Positions 32,544 through 40,967 of a stretch of 64,000 nucleotides of DNA are shown here, in pieces; position 1 is the first letter of the stretch, and each line of letters opens with the position of its first letter. The notes below the pieces were generated by a model. That model saw only the letters and a list, made by a program, of their open reading frames with translations. It had not been told where the DNA came from and did no database searches. The DNA lies in the NCBI RefSeq assembly GCF_004762045.1, contig NZ_SJOM01000007.1, positions 3,359,906-3,423,905 of the forward strand, read 5' to 3'. The stretch is from Mycobacterium sp. DL99 (GTDB lineage Bacteria; Actinomycetota; Actinomycetes; Mycobacteriales; Mycobacteriaceae). A program made the position numbers and the translations under genes.

Positions 32544-33515
32544 TCAAGAGGCAGATATGGCGCTCTGCAGGCGCTCGCGCCACCATGTCAGTCGCGCAGG
32601 GTCGGTGACTGCGTACCGCTCGAGTCGGTCACGCTGCGGAGCGGGGGGCATCGGAGCCACCGGCAGGTAGCCGTCGACCGCAAGGAGAGAACGGGAATCC
32701 GCGACGAGGTCGCCGGCGAGAAATCCTCTGGTCCCCAACTCGCACGCGAACGCCAACTCAGGGAGCGCGCCGGCCAGCGCGAGCCCCGCCGCCAGGCCGA
32801 TGGTCGTCTCCAGCGTCGAGCTGACCACACAGGGCAGCCCGCAGGACTCGGCGACCCGCAATGCACGCCGCGCCCCGCCCAGCGGTCCGCTGGCGAGTAC
32901 CGCGATGTCAGCTGCCTCTCCCAGGCGCAGGCCCATCGGGTCGTCGTCGTCGCGAATCGACTCACCGGCCCCGATGGGCACTTCGACCCGACGTCTGACC
33001 TGCGCGAGTTCATCGATCGTCCGGCACGGTTGCTCGACGAACTCCAGTCCACCGGCCGCCCGGTCGAGGGCCGCGATCGCGGTGACCGCGGTGTCCGGAT
33101 CCCACCGCCCCTTGGCGTCACACCGGATCACCCCGCCCGCACCGAGCCCGTCGCGCACGGCCCGCACCCGCTCGACATCCTGCGCCAGTCCACCCGCGCC
33201 GACCTCGACCGCCGCGGTCCGGCAGCCCGATGCCGCCGCGATCTGGTGAGCGTGTGCGGCGTCGACGGCGGGAACGGTGACCGCGATGGGAATTCGCCCA
33301 CGCACCGGGTCGGGCCAGCCGACGGTGCCCGGCTCGGTCGCCGCGGTGAGCCAACGACCCAGCGCCCGGTCGGTCGGCAGCGGGCTGAACTCCCCCCATC
33401 CCTGCGGCCCCTCGAGGAGCACGCCCTCCCGAACAGTGAGCCCACCGACCGGCTCGATGGTCGGAATGGCGAAGACGGGCGCACGGTCGAAGTCGATCAG
33501 GGTCTGCACAACCAC
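32544..33515 (-). CDS. MenC-like enolase-superfamily protein lacking catalytic residues
   Basis: 323 residues with the overall form of o-succinylbenzoate synthase (MenC): WGEFSPLPTDRALGRW, PIAVTVPAVDAAHA, VIRCDAKGRWDP, FVEQPC, VSSTLETTIGLAAGLALA. In active enzymes, two Lys (KxK) act as acid/base and D, E, D bind magnesium. Here the KxK position reads A102-V103-E104, the third metal ligand is Gly184 (AGESIR instead of ADESIR) and the second-barrel Lys is Ala208 (VLASGPLGG instead of VLKVAPLGG). Asp133 and Glu161 remain. Catalysis is therefore doubtful. No other men gene adjoins. It may be a paralogue with a new function or a decaying copy. Confidence 0.8.
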   Translation of the reverse strand: MVVQTLIDFDRAPVFAIPTIEPVGGLTVREGVLLEGPQGWGEFSPLPTDRALGRWLTAATEPGTVGWPDPVRGRIPIAVTVPAVDAAHAHQIAAASGCRTAAVEVGAGGLAQDVERVRAVRDGLGAGGVIRCDAKGRWDPDTAVTAIAALDRAAGGLEFVEQPCRTIDELAQVRRRVEVPIGAGESIRDDDDPMGLRLGEAADIAVLASGPLGGARRALRVAESCGLPCVVSSTLETTIGLAAGLALAGALPELAFACELGTRGFLAGDLVADSRSLLAVDGYLPVAPMPPAPQRDRLERYAVTDPARLTWWRERLQSAISAS

Positions 33516-33636
33516 GTGACGCTAGCGGACCGACCCGGCCACCGGCCGACAACGGGGCAACTGCCCGCGCCTCCGGTATGCGCGGCCTACACTGCGCGCA
33601 TAGGCCGGTCAGGTGCGACTCATGAGGAGACAACCA

Positions 33637-33888
33637 ATGACGAGCGCAGTGTGGCGCGGGATGTTCACCGTGGTGTCCGCGGCGGTGCTGTCGGCCGGGT
33701 CGATGGCCGTGGCCACGATCGTGACGCCGGCCCCGAGCTCGGCGTGCGCGCCCGGAGAAACGGGCGTCACCAACGGATGTTCACCGTTCTGTGTGCCGGG
33801 CCGGCAGCTCGACCTGGCGACCGGACTGTGCCTGCCGGTGCCACCACCGCCGGCCGTCCCGAATCGTGTTGCGACACCAAGTTACTGA
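33637..33888 (+). CDS. Small secreted Cys-rich protein
   Basis: 83 residues from the ATG at 33637 (GAGGAGA upstream). Signal peptide: MTSAVWRGMFTVVSAAVLSA with a cleavage near SSA. The mature part is about 40 residues with four or five Cys (SACAPGETGVTNGCSPFCVP, DLATGLCLP) then a Pro-rich tail. It recalls the Cys-repeat protein at 38775 (shared context G..DLATG.C.P versus WWDPVA..CRPP). Disulfide bonding is likely. Function unknown. Followed after 18 bases by the MOSC gene. Confidence 0.75.
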   Translation: MTSAVWRGMFTVVSAAVLSAGSMAVATIVTPAPSSACAPGETGVTNGCSPFCVPGRQLDLATGLCLPVPPPPAVPNRVATPSY

Positions 33889-33893
33889 GCAAC

Positions 33894-33899
33894 TACGCT
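33894..33899 (+). promoter_or_regulatory. Putative -10 for leaderless MOSC gene
   Basis: TACGCT with 7 bases to the ATG at 33907, so transcription could begin at the start codon. A TTGCGA (33869-33874) lies 19 bases upstream as a weak -35. Confidence 0.4.
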
Positions 33900-33906
33900 G
33901 GCTGTC

Positions 33907-34569
33907 ATGGCGCAGGTACTGACGGTCAATATCGCACATCCACGACCCAATCCGGCCGAGGCAGGCGCCACCACCGGCATCGACAAGCGGCCTGTCGACG
34001 GGGCGGTCGCGGTACGCGCTCCGGGCCCGATGCACGGCGGGCTCGGTAGCGGCCTGATCGGCGACACGATCGGCGACCATCAGTTCCACGGCGGAAACGA
34101 TCAGGCGGTGTACGCCTACGCGCGGGAAGACCTCGACGCCTGGCAGACCGAACTGGACCGGGAGATCGCCAATGGTGTGTTCGGCGAGAACCTGACCACC
34201 GCGGGCATCGACGTCACCAACGCCGTCATCGGTGAACGGTGGCGGGTCGGGTCCGACGGGCTCGAGCTCGAGGTGTCCCGACCGCGCATCCCGTGCCGGA
34301 CCTTCGCCACCTGGTTGCAGATCAACGGATGGGTCAAAACCTTTACCAGAGCGGCGATTCCGGGTGCCTATCTGCGCCTGGTGACACCCGGGTCGGTATC
34401 GGCCGGCGACGAGATCGTGGTGACCGACAGGCCCGACCATGACATCACCATCGGATTCGTGTTCCGGGCGCTGACGCTTGAGCCACAACACCTGCCCGAG
34501 ATCCTGCGGGCTGATGCCCTGCCGGCACCGCTGCGGGAGCTCGCCGAACGTCGCTCCAGCGAGAGCTGA
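33907..34569 (+). CDS. MOSC-domain protein (YiiM-like)
   Basis: 220 residues. MOSC signature: the loop IGDHQFHGGNDQAVYAYARE, FGENLTTAGIDV and the conserved Cys in SRPRIPCRTFATWL, which in related proteins binds molybdenum cofactor or handles sulfur. The C-terminal helical part (HLPEILRADALPAPLRELAE) resembles YiiM-type extensions. A molybdenum cofactor sulfurase-like or N-hydroxylated purine reductase role (as in YiiM) is possible. Probably leaderless. No moa genes nearby. Confidence 0.88.
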   Translation: MAQVLTVNIAHPRPNPAEAGATTGIDKRPVDGAVAVRAPGPMHGGLGSGLIGDTIGDHQFHGGNDQAVYAYAREDLDAWQTELDREIANGVFGENLTTAGIDVTNAVIGERWRVGSDGLELEVSRPRIPCRTFATWLQINGWVKTFTRAAIPGAYLRLVTPGSVSAGDEIVVTDRPDHDITIGFVFRALTLEPQHLPEILRADALPAPLRELAERRSSES

Positions 34570-34594
34570 TAGCGGAATTCGGCTGCGGGGCAGG

Positions 34595-35248
34595 CTATTC
34601 CGGCCAGCTGTTGTTCCGGATCACCTCGACGAAGTCCTCGCGCACGAACGAGTCGTCGAAATGTGCGAGCACATCGGCGTTGACGGTGCCGAACGTCGAC
34701 CCCGGCCGCTGCTGCACCCCATCGGCGAATGCGCGCAGGATCCGGTTCTTGAAGTCCGGCCTAGGATGCACGGCGGTGACGGCACTCAATTCGTCCGGGG
34801 TCAGGCCATCACGGCCGATCCCCAGCACATCGGTTTCGACCCCCGCTGTCACCAGCGCGATCTCGGGATCGAGGAACTCCGGCACGCCCGGGGTGGTGTG
34901 CAGCGCGATTCCCAGCCAGACCTTGCGCGCGGCGGCCTCGTCGACCCCGCGCTGCAACAGAAAGTCCCGCGCGGCATCGGCACCGTCGACCTCGAAACGC
35001 AATTGTGAGGTCGCACGGTACCGCTCGGTGAGTCCGAGGTCGTGGAACATCGCACCCACGTACAGCAATTCCAGATCGGGCGTCAGCCCCCGGCGTTGGC
35101 CTTGCAGCGCGCCGAAGTAGAACACCCGGCGAGAATGGTGGAACAACAGGTCATCCTCGACGTCGCGGATGTACTCGGTGGTCTCCCGCACCAGCGCGGT
35201 GTCCGGCAGGTCGATCCCGGCGATGTTGTTGGTCAGTGAAGTCGTCAT
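34595..35248 (-). CDS. HD-domain hydrolase
   Basis: 217 residues. The HD motif ligands are at DDLLFHHSRRVFYFGAL (His37/38), YVGAMFHDLGLTERY (His69-Asp70), and a later His in GIALHTTPGVP with an Asp near VETDVLGIG. This arrangement fits the cyanamide hydratase-like or small HD hydrolase group, which cleaves phosphoesters or hydrates nitrile-like compounds. The substrate is unknown. It is divergent from the GlxA-type regulator at 35385 (137-base gap), which may control it. Confidence 0.85.
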   Translation of the reverse strand: MTTSLTNNIAGIDLPDTALVRETTEYIRDVEDDLLFHHSRRVFYFGALQGQRRGLTPDLELLYVGAMFHDLGLTERYRATSQLRFEVDGADAARDFLLQRGVDEAAARKVWLGIALHTTPGVPEFLDPEIALVTAGVETDVLGIGRDGLTPDELSAVTAVHPRPDFKNRILRAFADGVQQRPGSTFGTVNADVLAHFDDSFVREDFVEVIRNNSWPE

Positions 35249-35384
35249 GATGTGTCTCTCTCAAACGTGGATCAGTGGGTAGGCGGGTTCAGGTGCTAAC
35301 GGTGCAACCAGTCTCCGACGCGGCCCTCGGCCCGGCCCATGTCCGATGCGCCACCTTTCCCACAGAAAGCGACACAATGGACCG

Positions 35385-36356
35385 ATGGCACAGGCGGTGG
35401 GGCCACGTGAGGTCGTGATCGTCGTGTTCGACGGGATGAAACTCCTGGATGCCGCCGGACCCGCCGAGGTTTTCGCCGAGGCCAACCGGTTCGGCGCCGA
35501 CTACCGCCTCCGGATCGCCTCGGTCGACGGCGCCGACGTCACCACCTCGATCGGCACGAGGTTCGCGGTGACCGATCGGATCGCAGAGATCACCGGCGTG
35601 GATACCGTATTGGTGTCCGGCGGAGACAATCTCGTGGGTCGGCCGATCGATCCCGGGCTGGTGGCAGCGCTGCGAGACCTACCCACCCGGACCCGACGGC
35701 TGGCGTCGATCTGCACGGGGTCCTTCATTCTGGCCGAGGCCGGCCTGCTCGACGGTCGCCGGGCCACCACACACTGGCGGCACGCACGGCTGTTGGCGCG
35801 GGCGTATCCCACGATCTCGGTCGAGCCCGACGCCATCTTCATCCGGGACGGAGACGTCTACACCTCGGCCGGAGTGTCGGCGGGCATCGACCTGGCATTG
35901 GCACTGGTGGAATCGGATTTCGGAGCTGAGCTGGTACGCAACGTCGCACGGTCACTGGTGGTGTACCTCAAGCGCGCCGGCGGCCAATCGCAGTTCTCCG
36001 CGCTGGTCGAGTCGGACGCGCCCGCGGAGTCGGCGCTGCGACGGGTGACCGACGCGATCGCGGCTGACCCGACCGCAGACCACAACGTGAAAAGCCTTGC
36101 GGCGCTGGCCTCATTGAGCACCCGACAGCTGACCCGGCTGTTTCAGGCCGAGCTGGGCACCACACCCGCGCGCTATGTCGAAACGGTGCGGATCGATGTC
36201 GCCCGAGCGGCCCTCGACGCGGGCCGCCAGGTCGGAGAAACCGCCCGGTTGGCCGGATTCGGGAGCGCCGAGACCCTACGACGCGTGTTCGTCAACCACC
36301 TCGGGGTATCGCCGAAGGCCTACCGAGACCGGTTCCGCACCACATCCAGTGGCTGA
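35385..36356 (+). CDS. GlxA-type transcriptional regulator (DJ-1/PfpI plus AraC HTH)
   Basis: 323 residues. The N-terminal DJ-1/PfpI domain starts at VVIVVFDGMKLLDAAGPAEV and has the nucleophile elbow LASICTGSFILAEAGLLDG with its Cys. The C-terminal AraC domain has two HTH motifs: SLAALASLSTRQLTRLF and VGETARLAGFGSAETLRRVF ending GVSPKAYRDRF. GlxA-like regulators sense small metabolites through the DJ-1 part. ATG at 35385 is preferred over an upstream in-frame start at 35346. Divergent from the HD gene, a common arrangement for regulator and target. Confidence 0.9.
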   Translation: MAQAVGPREVVIVVFDGMKLLDAAGPAEVFAEANRFGADYRLRIASVDGADVTTSIGTRFAVTDRIAEITGVDTVLVSGGDNLVGRPIDPGLVAALRDLPTRTRRLASICTGSFILAEAGLLDGRRATTHWRHARLLARAYPTISVEPDAIFIRDGDVYTSAGVSAGIDLALALVESDFGAELVRNVARSLVVYLKRAGGQSQFSALVESDAPAESALRRVTDAIAADPTADHNVKSLAALASLSTRQLTRLFQAELGTTPARYVETVRIDVARAALDAGRQVGETARLAGFGSAETLRRVFVNHLGVSPKAYRDRFRTTSSG

Positions 36357-36366
36357 ATGCGCACGC

Positions 36367-37056
36367 TCAGACCCAGCGCGGAAGCTCCTTGCCGATCAAC
36401 GGCGCGATCTTGTCGGCCATATAGGCATGGCCGGCATCGGTCGGGTGGATACCGTCGGCGCCGATCAGCTCAGGGCGATCGAAGAACCAGCGCTCGGCGA
36501 TCGGATCGACGAATGTCGCCCCCACCTGCCGAGCCTGGTCTCGCAGGATGTCACGAACGCCCAGCAGATTCGGCGGCACATCGGCATTCACCCACGGCGG
36601 ACCGATCACCAGCATCCGAGCGGTGGGTGCGGACTGCCGGGCCGTGGTCAGGGCATCGTGGCTCAAGCTGGTGACCGCACCCAGATCGGAGTCCTTGTCG
36701 TTGCGCGACCCGAAGAAGACGATCAACGCGTCGTCGGGTTGCACCGCTCGGGCGGTCAGGTCGGCGAAGACGCTGCCGCGGTTGCCGCGGGCCTCGTAGC
36801 CGGCGCCACCCTCGGCCACCACATCGGCATCCACCTGCACGCCGCGTTGCGCCAACTCCTGCCAGGCCAGCGGGGCCCAGTTCCTCGGTCCCATGCCGCC
36901 CTCGGCGAGCATGCCTGTGGTGTAGGAGTCCCCGATCACCGCGATGTGGTTGATCTGGGGATCCAGGCCCGAGGTGACATAGCGCTGCTGAGGGGCCTGC
37001 GCGAACAGCCCCACCACGAGGGCGAGCGAGACAATGAAAGTGGCCAGACGACTCAC
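36367..37056 (-). CDS. SGNH/GDSL-type hydrolase, exported
   Basis: 229 residues from the GTG at 37056, which has GGAGG 5 bases upstream; a GTG four codons earlier is less likely. The N-terminus SRLATFIVSLALVVGLFAQA is a signal peptide or anchor. Block I IAVIGDSYTTGMLAEGG holds the nucleophile Ser, the GxND-type block FFGSRNDKDSDLG has the oxyanion Asn, and block V DGIHPTDAGHAYMADKIAP has the Asp-His pair. It should hydrolyse esters in the cell envelope, perhaps deacetylating polysaccharide or lipid. The acyltransferase gene lies downstream of the intergenic region in the same direction. Confidence 0.85.
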   Translation of the reverse strand: MSRLATFIVSLALVVGLFAQAPQQRYVTSGLDPQINHIAVIGDSYTTGMLAEGGMGPRNWAPLAWQELAQRGVQVDADVVAEGGAGYEARGNRGSVFADLTARAVQPDDALIVFFGSRNDKDSDLGAVTSLSHDALTTARQSAPTARMLVIGPPWVNADVPPNLLGVRDILRDQARQVGATFVDPIAERWFFDRPELIGADGIHPTDAGHAYMADKIAPLIGKELPRWV

Positions 37057-37213
37057 TGCAACCTCCACTCCCAGCGAGACTCAGTTCGTCCCGGACCGCA
37101 ATACGCCGAACAGCCTATGGTGTGAAGCTGGGCCGTAGATAGGCGGCCGGTGACACAGCGATAACAAGGGCATAACAACCTGTCGCACAGCGGCTTTGGA
37201 TGGTTACAACGGG

Positions 37214-38449
37214 TCAGCCCGCGCGCGCTGAAACCTCGTCGGAGGTGTCCTCGGGCTCGGTGTCGATTCGGTGCAGTTTCTTTCCGACCGAGTCAACGGG
37301 ACGGATGTCGACCATTCTGCGCATCCACCTCCTCGCCGGTTCCTCGACGAGGTGATAGAGCGCGATCGCGCCGACCAGTGCGATCGCGAACAGGCCGAGA
37401 AGCGTCAACTTGCCCGAGAGCGTGGGTGTCAGGGTCAGCTCGAATTGCCTGGTCGTCCAGATCCAGGCGGTGTGGACCAACTCGTGCACCATGTACAGGC
37501 CGAACGAGATCTGTCCGCCGTAGACCAGAAGCCGGGTGGACAGCAACGCGGGGAGGCTGCCGACGCCGACCGCCAGGGCGACCACCTGCGGGACGAACAG
37601 GATATCGACCATGCCGCCGGCGTCGCCGACGGTGTTCATCGGGTGCTTGTCGAAGAAGTACAGCCCGCCGACGATCACAACGCCCAGCACGATCGACAGG
37701 TAACCCGCGCGCTTCTGGGTCCGATCCGTCAGGTGCAGCTTGCGCACCGCCGCGCACGCCAACGCACCCGCGGTGAACTGCATGACGATCCTCGGCAGCC
37801 AGCTCCACGGGGTGTAGAAGTGGCCGGTGGCCATCAAGAGCACCACCGGTGGCACAGCGGCGGCGATGGCCAGCAGGACCAGGCTGCGCGCCCGGGTGGC
37901 CCGCGCGATCCGGAAGATCACCATGATCAGCGCTCCGAACAGCAGGTAGGCCAACCACTCCGCGCTGATCGACCAAGCGGGCCCGTCCCAGCTCGAACCG
38001 TCGAAGTAGGGCTGGAACCACAATTGCACCAGGAAGAGCTGACGCACGTAGCTGACGGCGTTGTAGCCGCTGGTGTCTTCGGGCGGGATATGCCCCACGT
38101 TGAGCGTGAAGATCAGCCACAGCGCGGCCAGGTGCAGCGTGACGAGATACACCGGCCACACCCGCGACAACCGCAGCCACAAGAAGTGCAACGTGGCCCG
38201 GGTGGACCAAGTTGGCCCCATTCGGTCGATGTAGTTCCAGGTCAAGACGAAACCGCTGAGGATGAAGAACAGGTCGACGCCCTGCGCGCCGCGGTCGAGT
38301 ACGGGAGCCAGTGCCTTGGTGACATCGGGCGCCACCTGATACAGCAGGGGCCGGAAGTGGAACAGGACCACCCACACCGCTGCCACGATGCGCAGACCCG
38401 TCAGGGCCTTGATCTCTGCGCCGCGCACAACACCCTTTTCCGTATCCAC
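37214..38449 (-). CDS. Acyltransferase 3 family membrane protein
   Basis: 411 residues. Starts with EIKALTGLRIVAAVWVVLFHF, the family's first helix with the essential His, then DLFFILSGFVLTWNY and about ten further membrane segments (LFGALIMVIFRIARATRARS, LLSTRLLVYGGQISFGLYMV HE-type). Enzymes of this family move acyl groups onto sugars or lipids at the membrane, often in O-antigen or cell-wall glycolipids. Polar C-terminal tail (VDSVGKKLHRIDTEPEDTSD). Substrate unknown. Lies upstream of the SGNH hydrolase in the same direction, so they could act on one envelope component. Confidence 0.88.
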   Translation of the reverse strand: MDTEKGVVRGAEIKALTGLRIVAAVWVVLFHFRPLLYQVAPDVTKALAPVLDRGAQGVDLFFILSGFVLTWNYIDRMGPTWSTRATLHFLWLRLSRVWPVYLVTLHLAALWLIFTLNVGHIPPEDTSGYNAVSYVRQLFLVQLWFQPYFDGSSWDGPAWSISAEWLAYLLFGALIMVIFRIARATRARSLVLLAIAAAVPPVVLLMATGHFYTPWSWLPRIVMQFTAGALACAAVRKLHLTDRTQKRAGYLSIVLGVVIVGGLYFFDKHPMNTVGDAGGMVDILFVPQVVALAVGVGSLPALLSTRLLVYGGQISFGLYMVHELVHTAWIWTTRQFELTLTPTLSGKLTLLGLFAIALVGAIALYHLVEEPARRWMRRMVDIRPVDSVGKKLHRIDTEPEDTSDEVSARAG

Positions 38450-38774
38450 TCAGCTGATTCGTCACTTCGCTGTTTTGTCATGTCATTGCCGCGGCTGGCC
38501 GGGCGGATCGGCCCGCGATTGACGCAACCGGCAGCTCTCGCAGACTAGCAGCGTGCCGTTACGGGGCGCGCTGTCCGCGCGGTGTGCACCACCTGGGCGA
38601 CTCCCGCCCGCCGGCGACGGCGGGCTCGGATGATCTTGTGCAGCAAAGAAATTGACGCGCAGACACGGGAACGGTGACCGTCGTGGTCAGCGGCGACGCG
38701 GCGTGTCCGATTCCTGGCCGTCGACCGGATGGCCAGATAGGGTCGGGTCACGTGATCTCTCGGGGAGGTTTGAG
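38450..38774. other. Divergent intergenic region, acyltransferase/WWDPV gene
   Basis: 325 bases with no convincing gene. A 7-bp hairpin GCCCGCC-GGCGAC-GGCGGGC occurs at 38606-38625. The rest shows no repeats or sites that I can name. Confidence 0.4.
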
Positions 38775-39089
38775 ATGACCAGCATCATCGGCCGCTGCAC
38801 CGCAGGCATCGGCGCCGTATTGGCACCGCTCGGTCTGATGGCGGTAGTCACGGTGGCGACGCCGGCCGTCAGCTGGGCCGACTGTGGGGCCGGAGAATGG
38901 TGGGACCCGGTGGCAAGTGTGTGCCGGCCGCCGGTCGTGCCGTTGGGCTGTGAAAACGGTGCGTGGTGGGACCCGGTGGCCAACGACTGTCGCCCGCCGG
39001 TGGTGCCGTCGCCCCCGATGTGCGACAACGGCTGGTGGTGGGACCCGGTCGGGACTGCCTGCCGGCCCCCGCTGATCCCGCCCGGCTGA
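38775..39089 (+). CDS. Secreted protein with three WWDPV repeats
   Basis: 104 residues, ATG 6 bases after GGGGAGG. A signal peptide (MTSIIGRCTAGIGAVLAPLG, cleavage after SWA) precedes about 70 residues made of three imperfect repeats of about 21 residues. Each unit is Cys, a few residues, (E/A/W)WWDPV, three or four residues, Cys, RPP. Units begin DCGAGEWWDPV, GCENGAWWDPV and MCDNGWWWDPV. Six Cys could form one disulfide per unit. I know of no assigned function. A stand-alone gene; possibly a paralogue of the protein at 33637. Confidence 0.8.
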   Translation: MTSIIGRCTAGIGAVLAPLGLMAVVTVATPAVSWADCGAGEWWDPVASVCRPPVVPLGCENGAWWDPVANDCRPPVVPSPPMCDNGWWWDPVGTACRPPLIPPG

Positions 39090-39107
39090 TCACTCAGCGC
39101 CGGGTCA

Positions 39108-39659
39108 TCAGGGCATCGGCACCGAGGAACCGTCGTAATTGCGGGCGTTGTTGTTGAGTGAATCCATCCACGCGCGCAGCTTGGCCTGGCCGACCAATGC
39201 CGGGATGGTGCCGTTGGCTGGGGTGTCGGGGACGGCGTCGGTCGGCTGCCACGGCTGGCAGCCACTGGTCTTGAACGCCTTGTCGGTGGCCTCGATCGTG
39301 ATGACCTGTGGCTTCTTGGTGAACGCGTTGTCGATGATGTCGCCACCGTGCAGATCGGCCATCCGCTTCCAATAGCAGGTGCCGCCCTCGACCGGCCCAG
39401 CCGAGGCGTAGTTGCCGGGTTGGATATCGGTACCGACCATGAAGAGGCCGTCGTGGTCCATTGCCTTCGCAGCAGCCGGCGCAGCGGGGGCACCGGGCGC
39501 GGCGGGTGCAGCCGGTGCTGCATCGACCGGGCCCGGAGGCGGGCCGGGCGCGGGGACGGGCGCCGGCGTCTCCGGATCGGCACTGGCAATGCCACTGAAC
39601 GCCCCACCTGCGGACACCGCCAAAGCGGCAGCGAAGATCACGGCTTTCATCGGCTTCAT
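39108..39659 (-). CDS. Secreted mycobacterial protein, unknown function
   Basis: 183 residues from the ATG at 39659. Signal peptide MKPMKAVIFAAALAVSAGGA with cleavage near ASA, a Pro/Ala linker (DPETPAPVPAPGPPPGP) and a domain of about 110 residues with the motif LFMVGTDIQPGNYASAGPVE, CYWKRMADLHGGDIIDNAF and SGCQPWQ. The phrase DIQPGNY resembles a small class of actinobacterial secreted domains annotated as hypothetical. Two Cys in the domain may form a disulfide. No function assigned. Convergent with the WWDPV gene (18-base gap). Confidence 0.75.
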   Translation of the reverse strand: MKPMKAVIFAAALAVSAGGAFSGIASADPETPAPVPAPGPPPGPVDAAPAAPAAPGAPAAPAAAKAMDHDGLFMVGTDIQPGNYASAGPVEGGTCYWKRMADLHGGDIIDNAFTKKPQVITIEATDKAFKTSGCQPWQPTDAVPDTPANGTIPALVGQAKLRAWMDSLNNNARNYDGSSVPMP

Positions 39660-39759
39660 GAAAACCCAGCGTACCGGGCAAAGCGGTGTGGTCGGGCGCA
39701 CTTGCGGGGAGGTCTGCATTGCCAAAACCCGCTGACGTGATCTGTGGCACGCTCGCGGA

Positions 39760-40920
39760 GTGGAGTCTCCGCGTCCCGATCCCGATGCACCCCACCTGGC
39801 CGACGTCGTGCCCTCGGTACTCGCCGCGATGGGGGCGCCAGGATTCGAACCGCGTCTGTTCTGGTCCAGCCCGATCCGCGGCGCATGTGTCCTGCTGATC
39901 GACGGGCTCGGCGCGGAACTGCTCGCCACCCATGCCGCCGATGCGCCGGTCCTGACGGCCTTGGCCGACCAGTCACCCTCCCGGACTCTGAGTGTCGGGT
40001 TTCCATCGACCACGGCAGCAGGATTGGCGGCCATCGGCACCGGGCGCCGCTCGGGCGACCACGGTTTTGTCGGCTACTCGTTCCGGGTCCCCGAGGCCGG
40101 TCCGGAATTCGACGTCATCAATGCGCTGCGGTGGCGCCCCCATCCGTGGGGGCCGGACCTGCGCGACCGTGTGGTGCCCGAGTTGATTCAACCGTCGCCC
40201 ACCACCTTCGAGCGTGCTGGGGCGGCCGGGTTCGAGGTCTCGGTCGTCTCGGGCGCCGAGCACGCCGGTTCGGGTCTGACCCGGGCGCTCCTGCGCGGCG
40301 GACGCTATGTCGGGGTGACCGCACTCGGCGATCTCGCGGCCGGGGTCATCGCAGCCGTCGCGGGCAGCGGCTTCTGCTACGGATACCACGCCGACCTCGA
40401 CTTGGTGGGCCACCTGCACGGACCCGGCTCGCCTGCGTGGCGGATGCAGTTGCGGCAGGTCGACCGCCTGGTGGAATCGGTGTTGGAGGCCCTGCCGTCA
40501 GAATGCCTGCTGACCGTGGTGGCCGACCACGGGATGGTCACCGTGGACCCGGCCGCCGTGCACGACATCGACGAGTGTGAACCGCTGCGCGACGGCGTGA
40601 CCGCCATCGGCGGCGAGGCCCGCGCCCGCCACGTCTACACCGCCGCCGGGGCGGCCGACGACGTTCTCGCGGCGTGGCGCACCACCCTGGGCGATTCCGC
40701 GTGGGTGATGTCGCGAGATGAGGCAATCGCTGAGGGGTGGTTCGGCCCGCGGGTACGCGACGACGTCCGATCCCGCATCGGCGACGTCGTCGCCGCGGCC
40801 CGCGGGGCCGCCGCGTTGCTGCGGCGTTCCGTCGAGCCCATGGAGTCGTCGTTGATCGGCCATCACGGTTCGCTGACGAGCGCCGAACAGTATGTCCCGA
40901 TGGTGTCTGCAATCGGATGA
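39760..40920 (+). CDS. Alkaline phosphatase-superfamily nucleotide pyrophosphatase/phosphodiesterase
   Basis: 386 residues, GTG start. Metal ligands of the type I phosphodiesterase group are visible: LLIDGLGAEL (Asp), FPSTTAAGLAAIGTG (catalytic Thr), FCYGYHADLDLVGHLHGP (Asp, His) and LLTVVADHGMVTVDP (Asp-His). It should cleave phosphodiesters or pyrophosphates such as nucleotide sugars with two zinc ions. No signal peptide, so cytosolic. The next gene downstream is separated by about 48 bases. Substrate unknown. Confidence 0.88.
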   Translation: MESPRPDPDAPHLADVVPSVLAAMGAPGFEPRLFWSSPIRGACVLLIDGLGAELLATHAADAPVLTALADQSPSRTLSVGFPSTTAAGLAAIGTGRRSGDHGFVGYSFRVPEAGPEFDVINALRWRPHPWGPDLRDRVVPELIQPSPTTFERAGAAGFEVSVVSGAEHAGSGLTRALLRGGRYVGVTALGDLAAGVIAAVAGSGFCYGYHADLDLVGHLHGPGSPAWRMQLRQVDRLVESVLEALPSECLLTVVADHGMVTVDPAAVHDIDECEPLRDGVTAIGGEARARHVYTAAGAADDVLAAWRTTLGDSAWVMSRDEAIAEGWFGPRVRDDVRSRIGDVVAAARGAAALLRRSVEPMESSLIGHHGSLTSAEQYVPMVSAIG

Positions 40921-40954
40921 GTAAACCGCACACACGAAACAGGCTTAGATGGGC

Positions 40955-40960
40955 TAAGAT
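40955..40960 (+). promoter_or_regulatory. Putative -10 for leaderless DUF732 gene
   Basis: TAAGAT with 7 bases (TCACCGC) before the ATG at 40968. The TSS would fall at the start codon. No Shine-Dalgarno sequence is present, as expected for a leaderless mRNA. Confidence 0.5.
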
Positions 40961-40967
40961 TCACCGC

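Noticed and set aside
37293..38465. 390-codon frame in the acyltransferase region
   Set aside because: The overlapping frame has clear membrane helices and family motifs; this one is Arg/Gly-rich.
39094..39933. 279-codon frame opposite the phosphodiesterase start and over the secreted protein
   Set aside because: The 39108-39659 frame has a signal peptide and better coding character.
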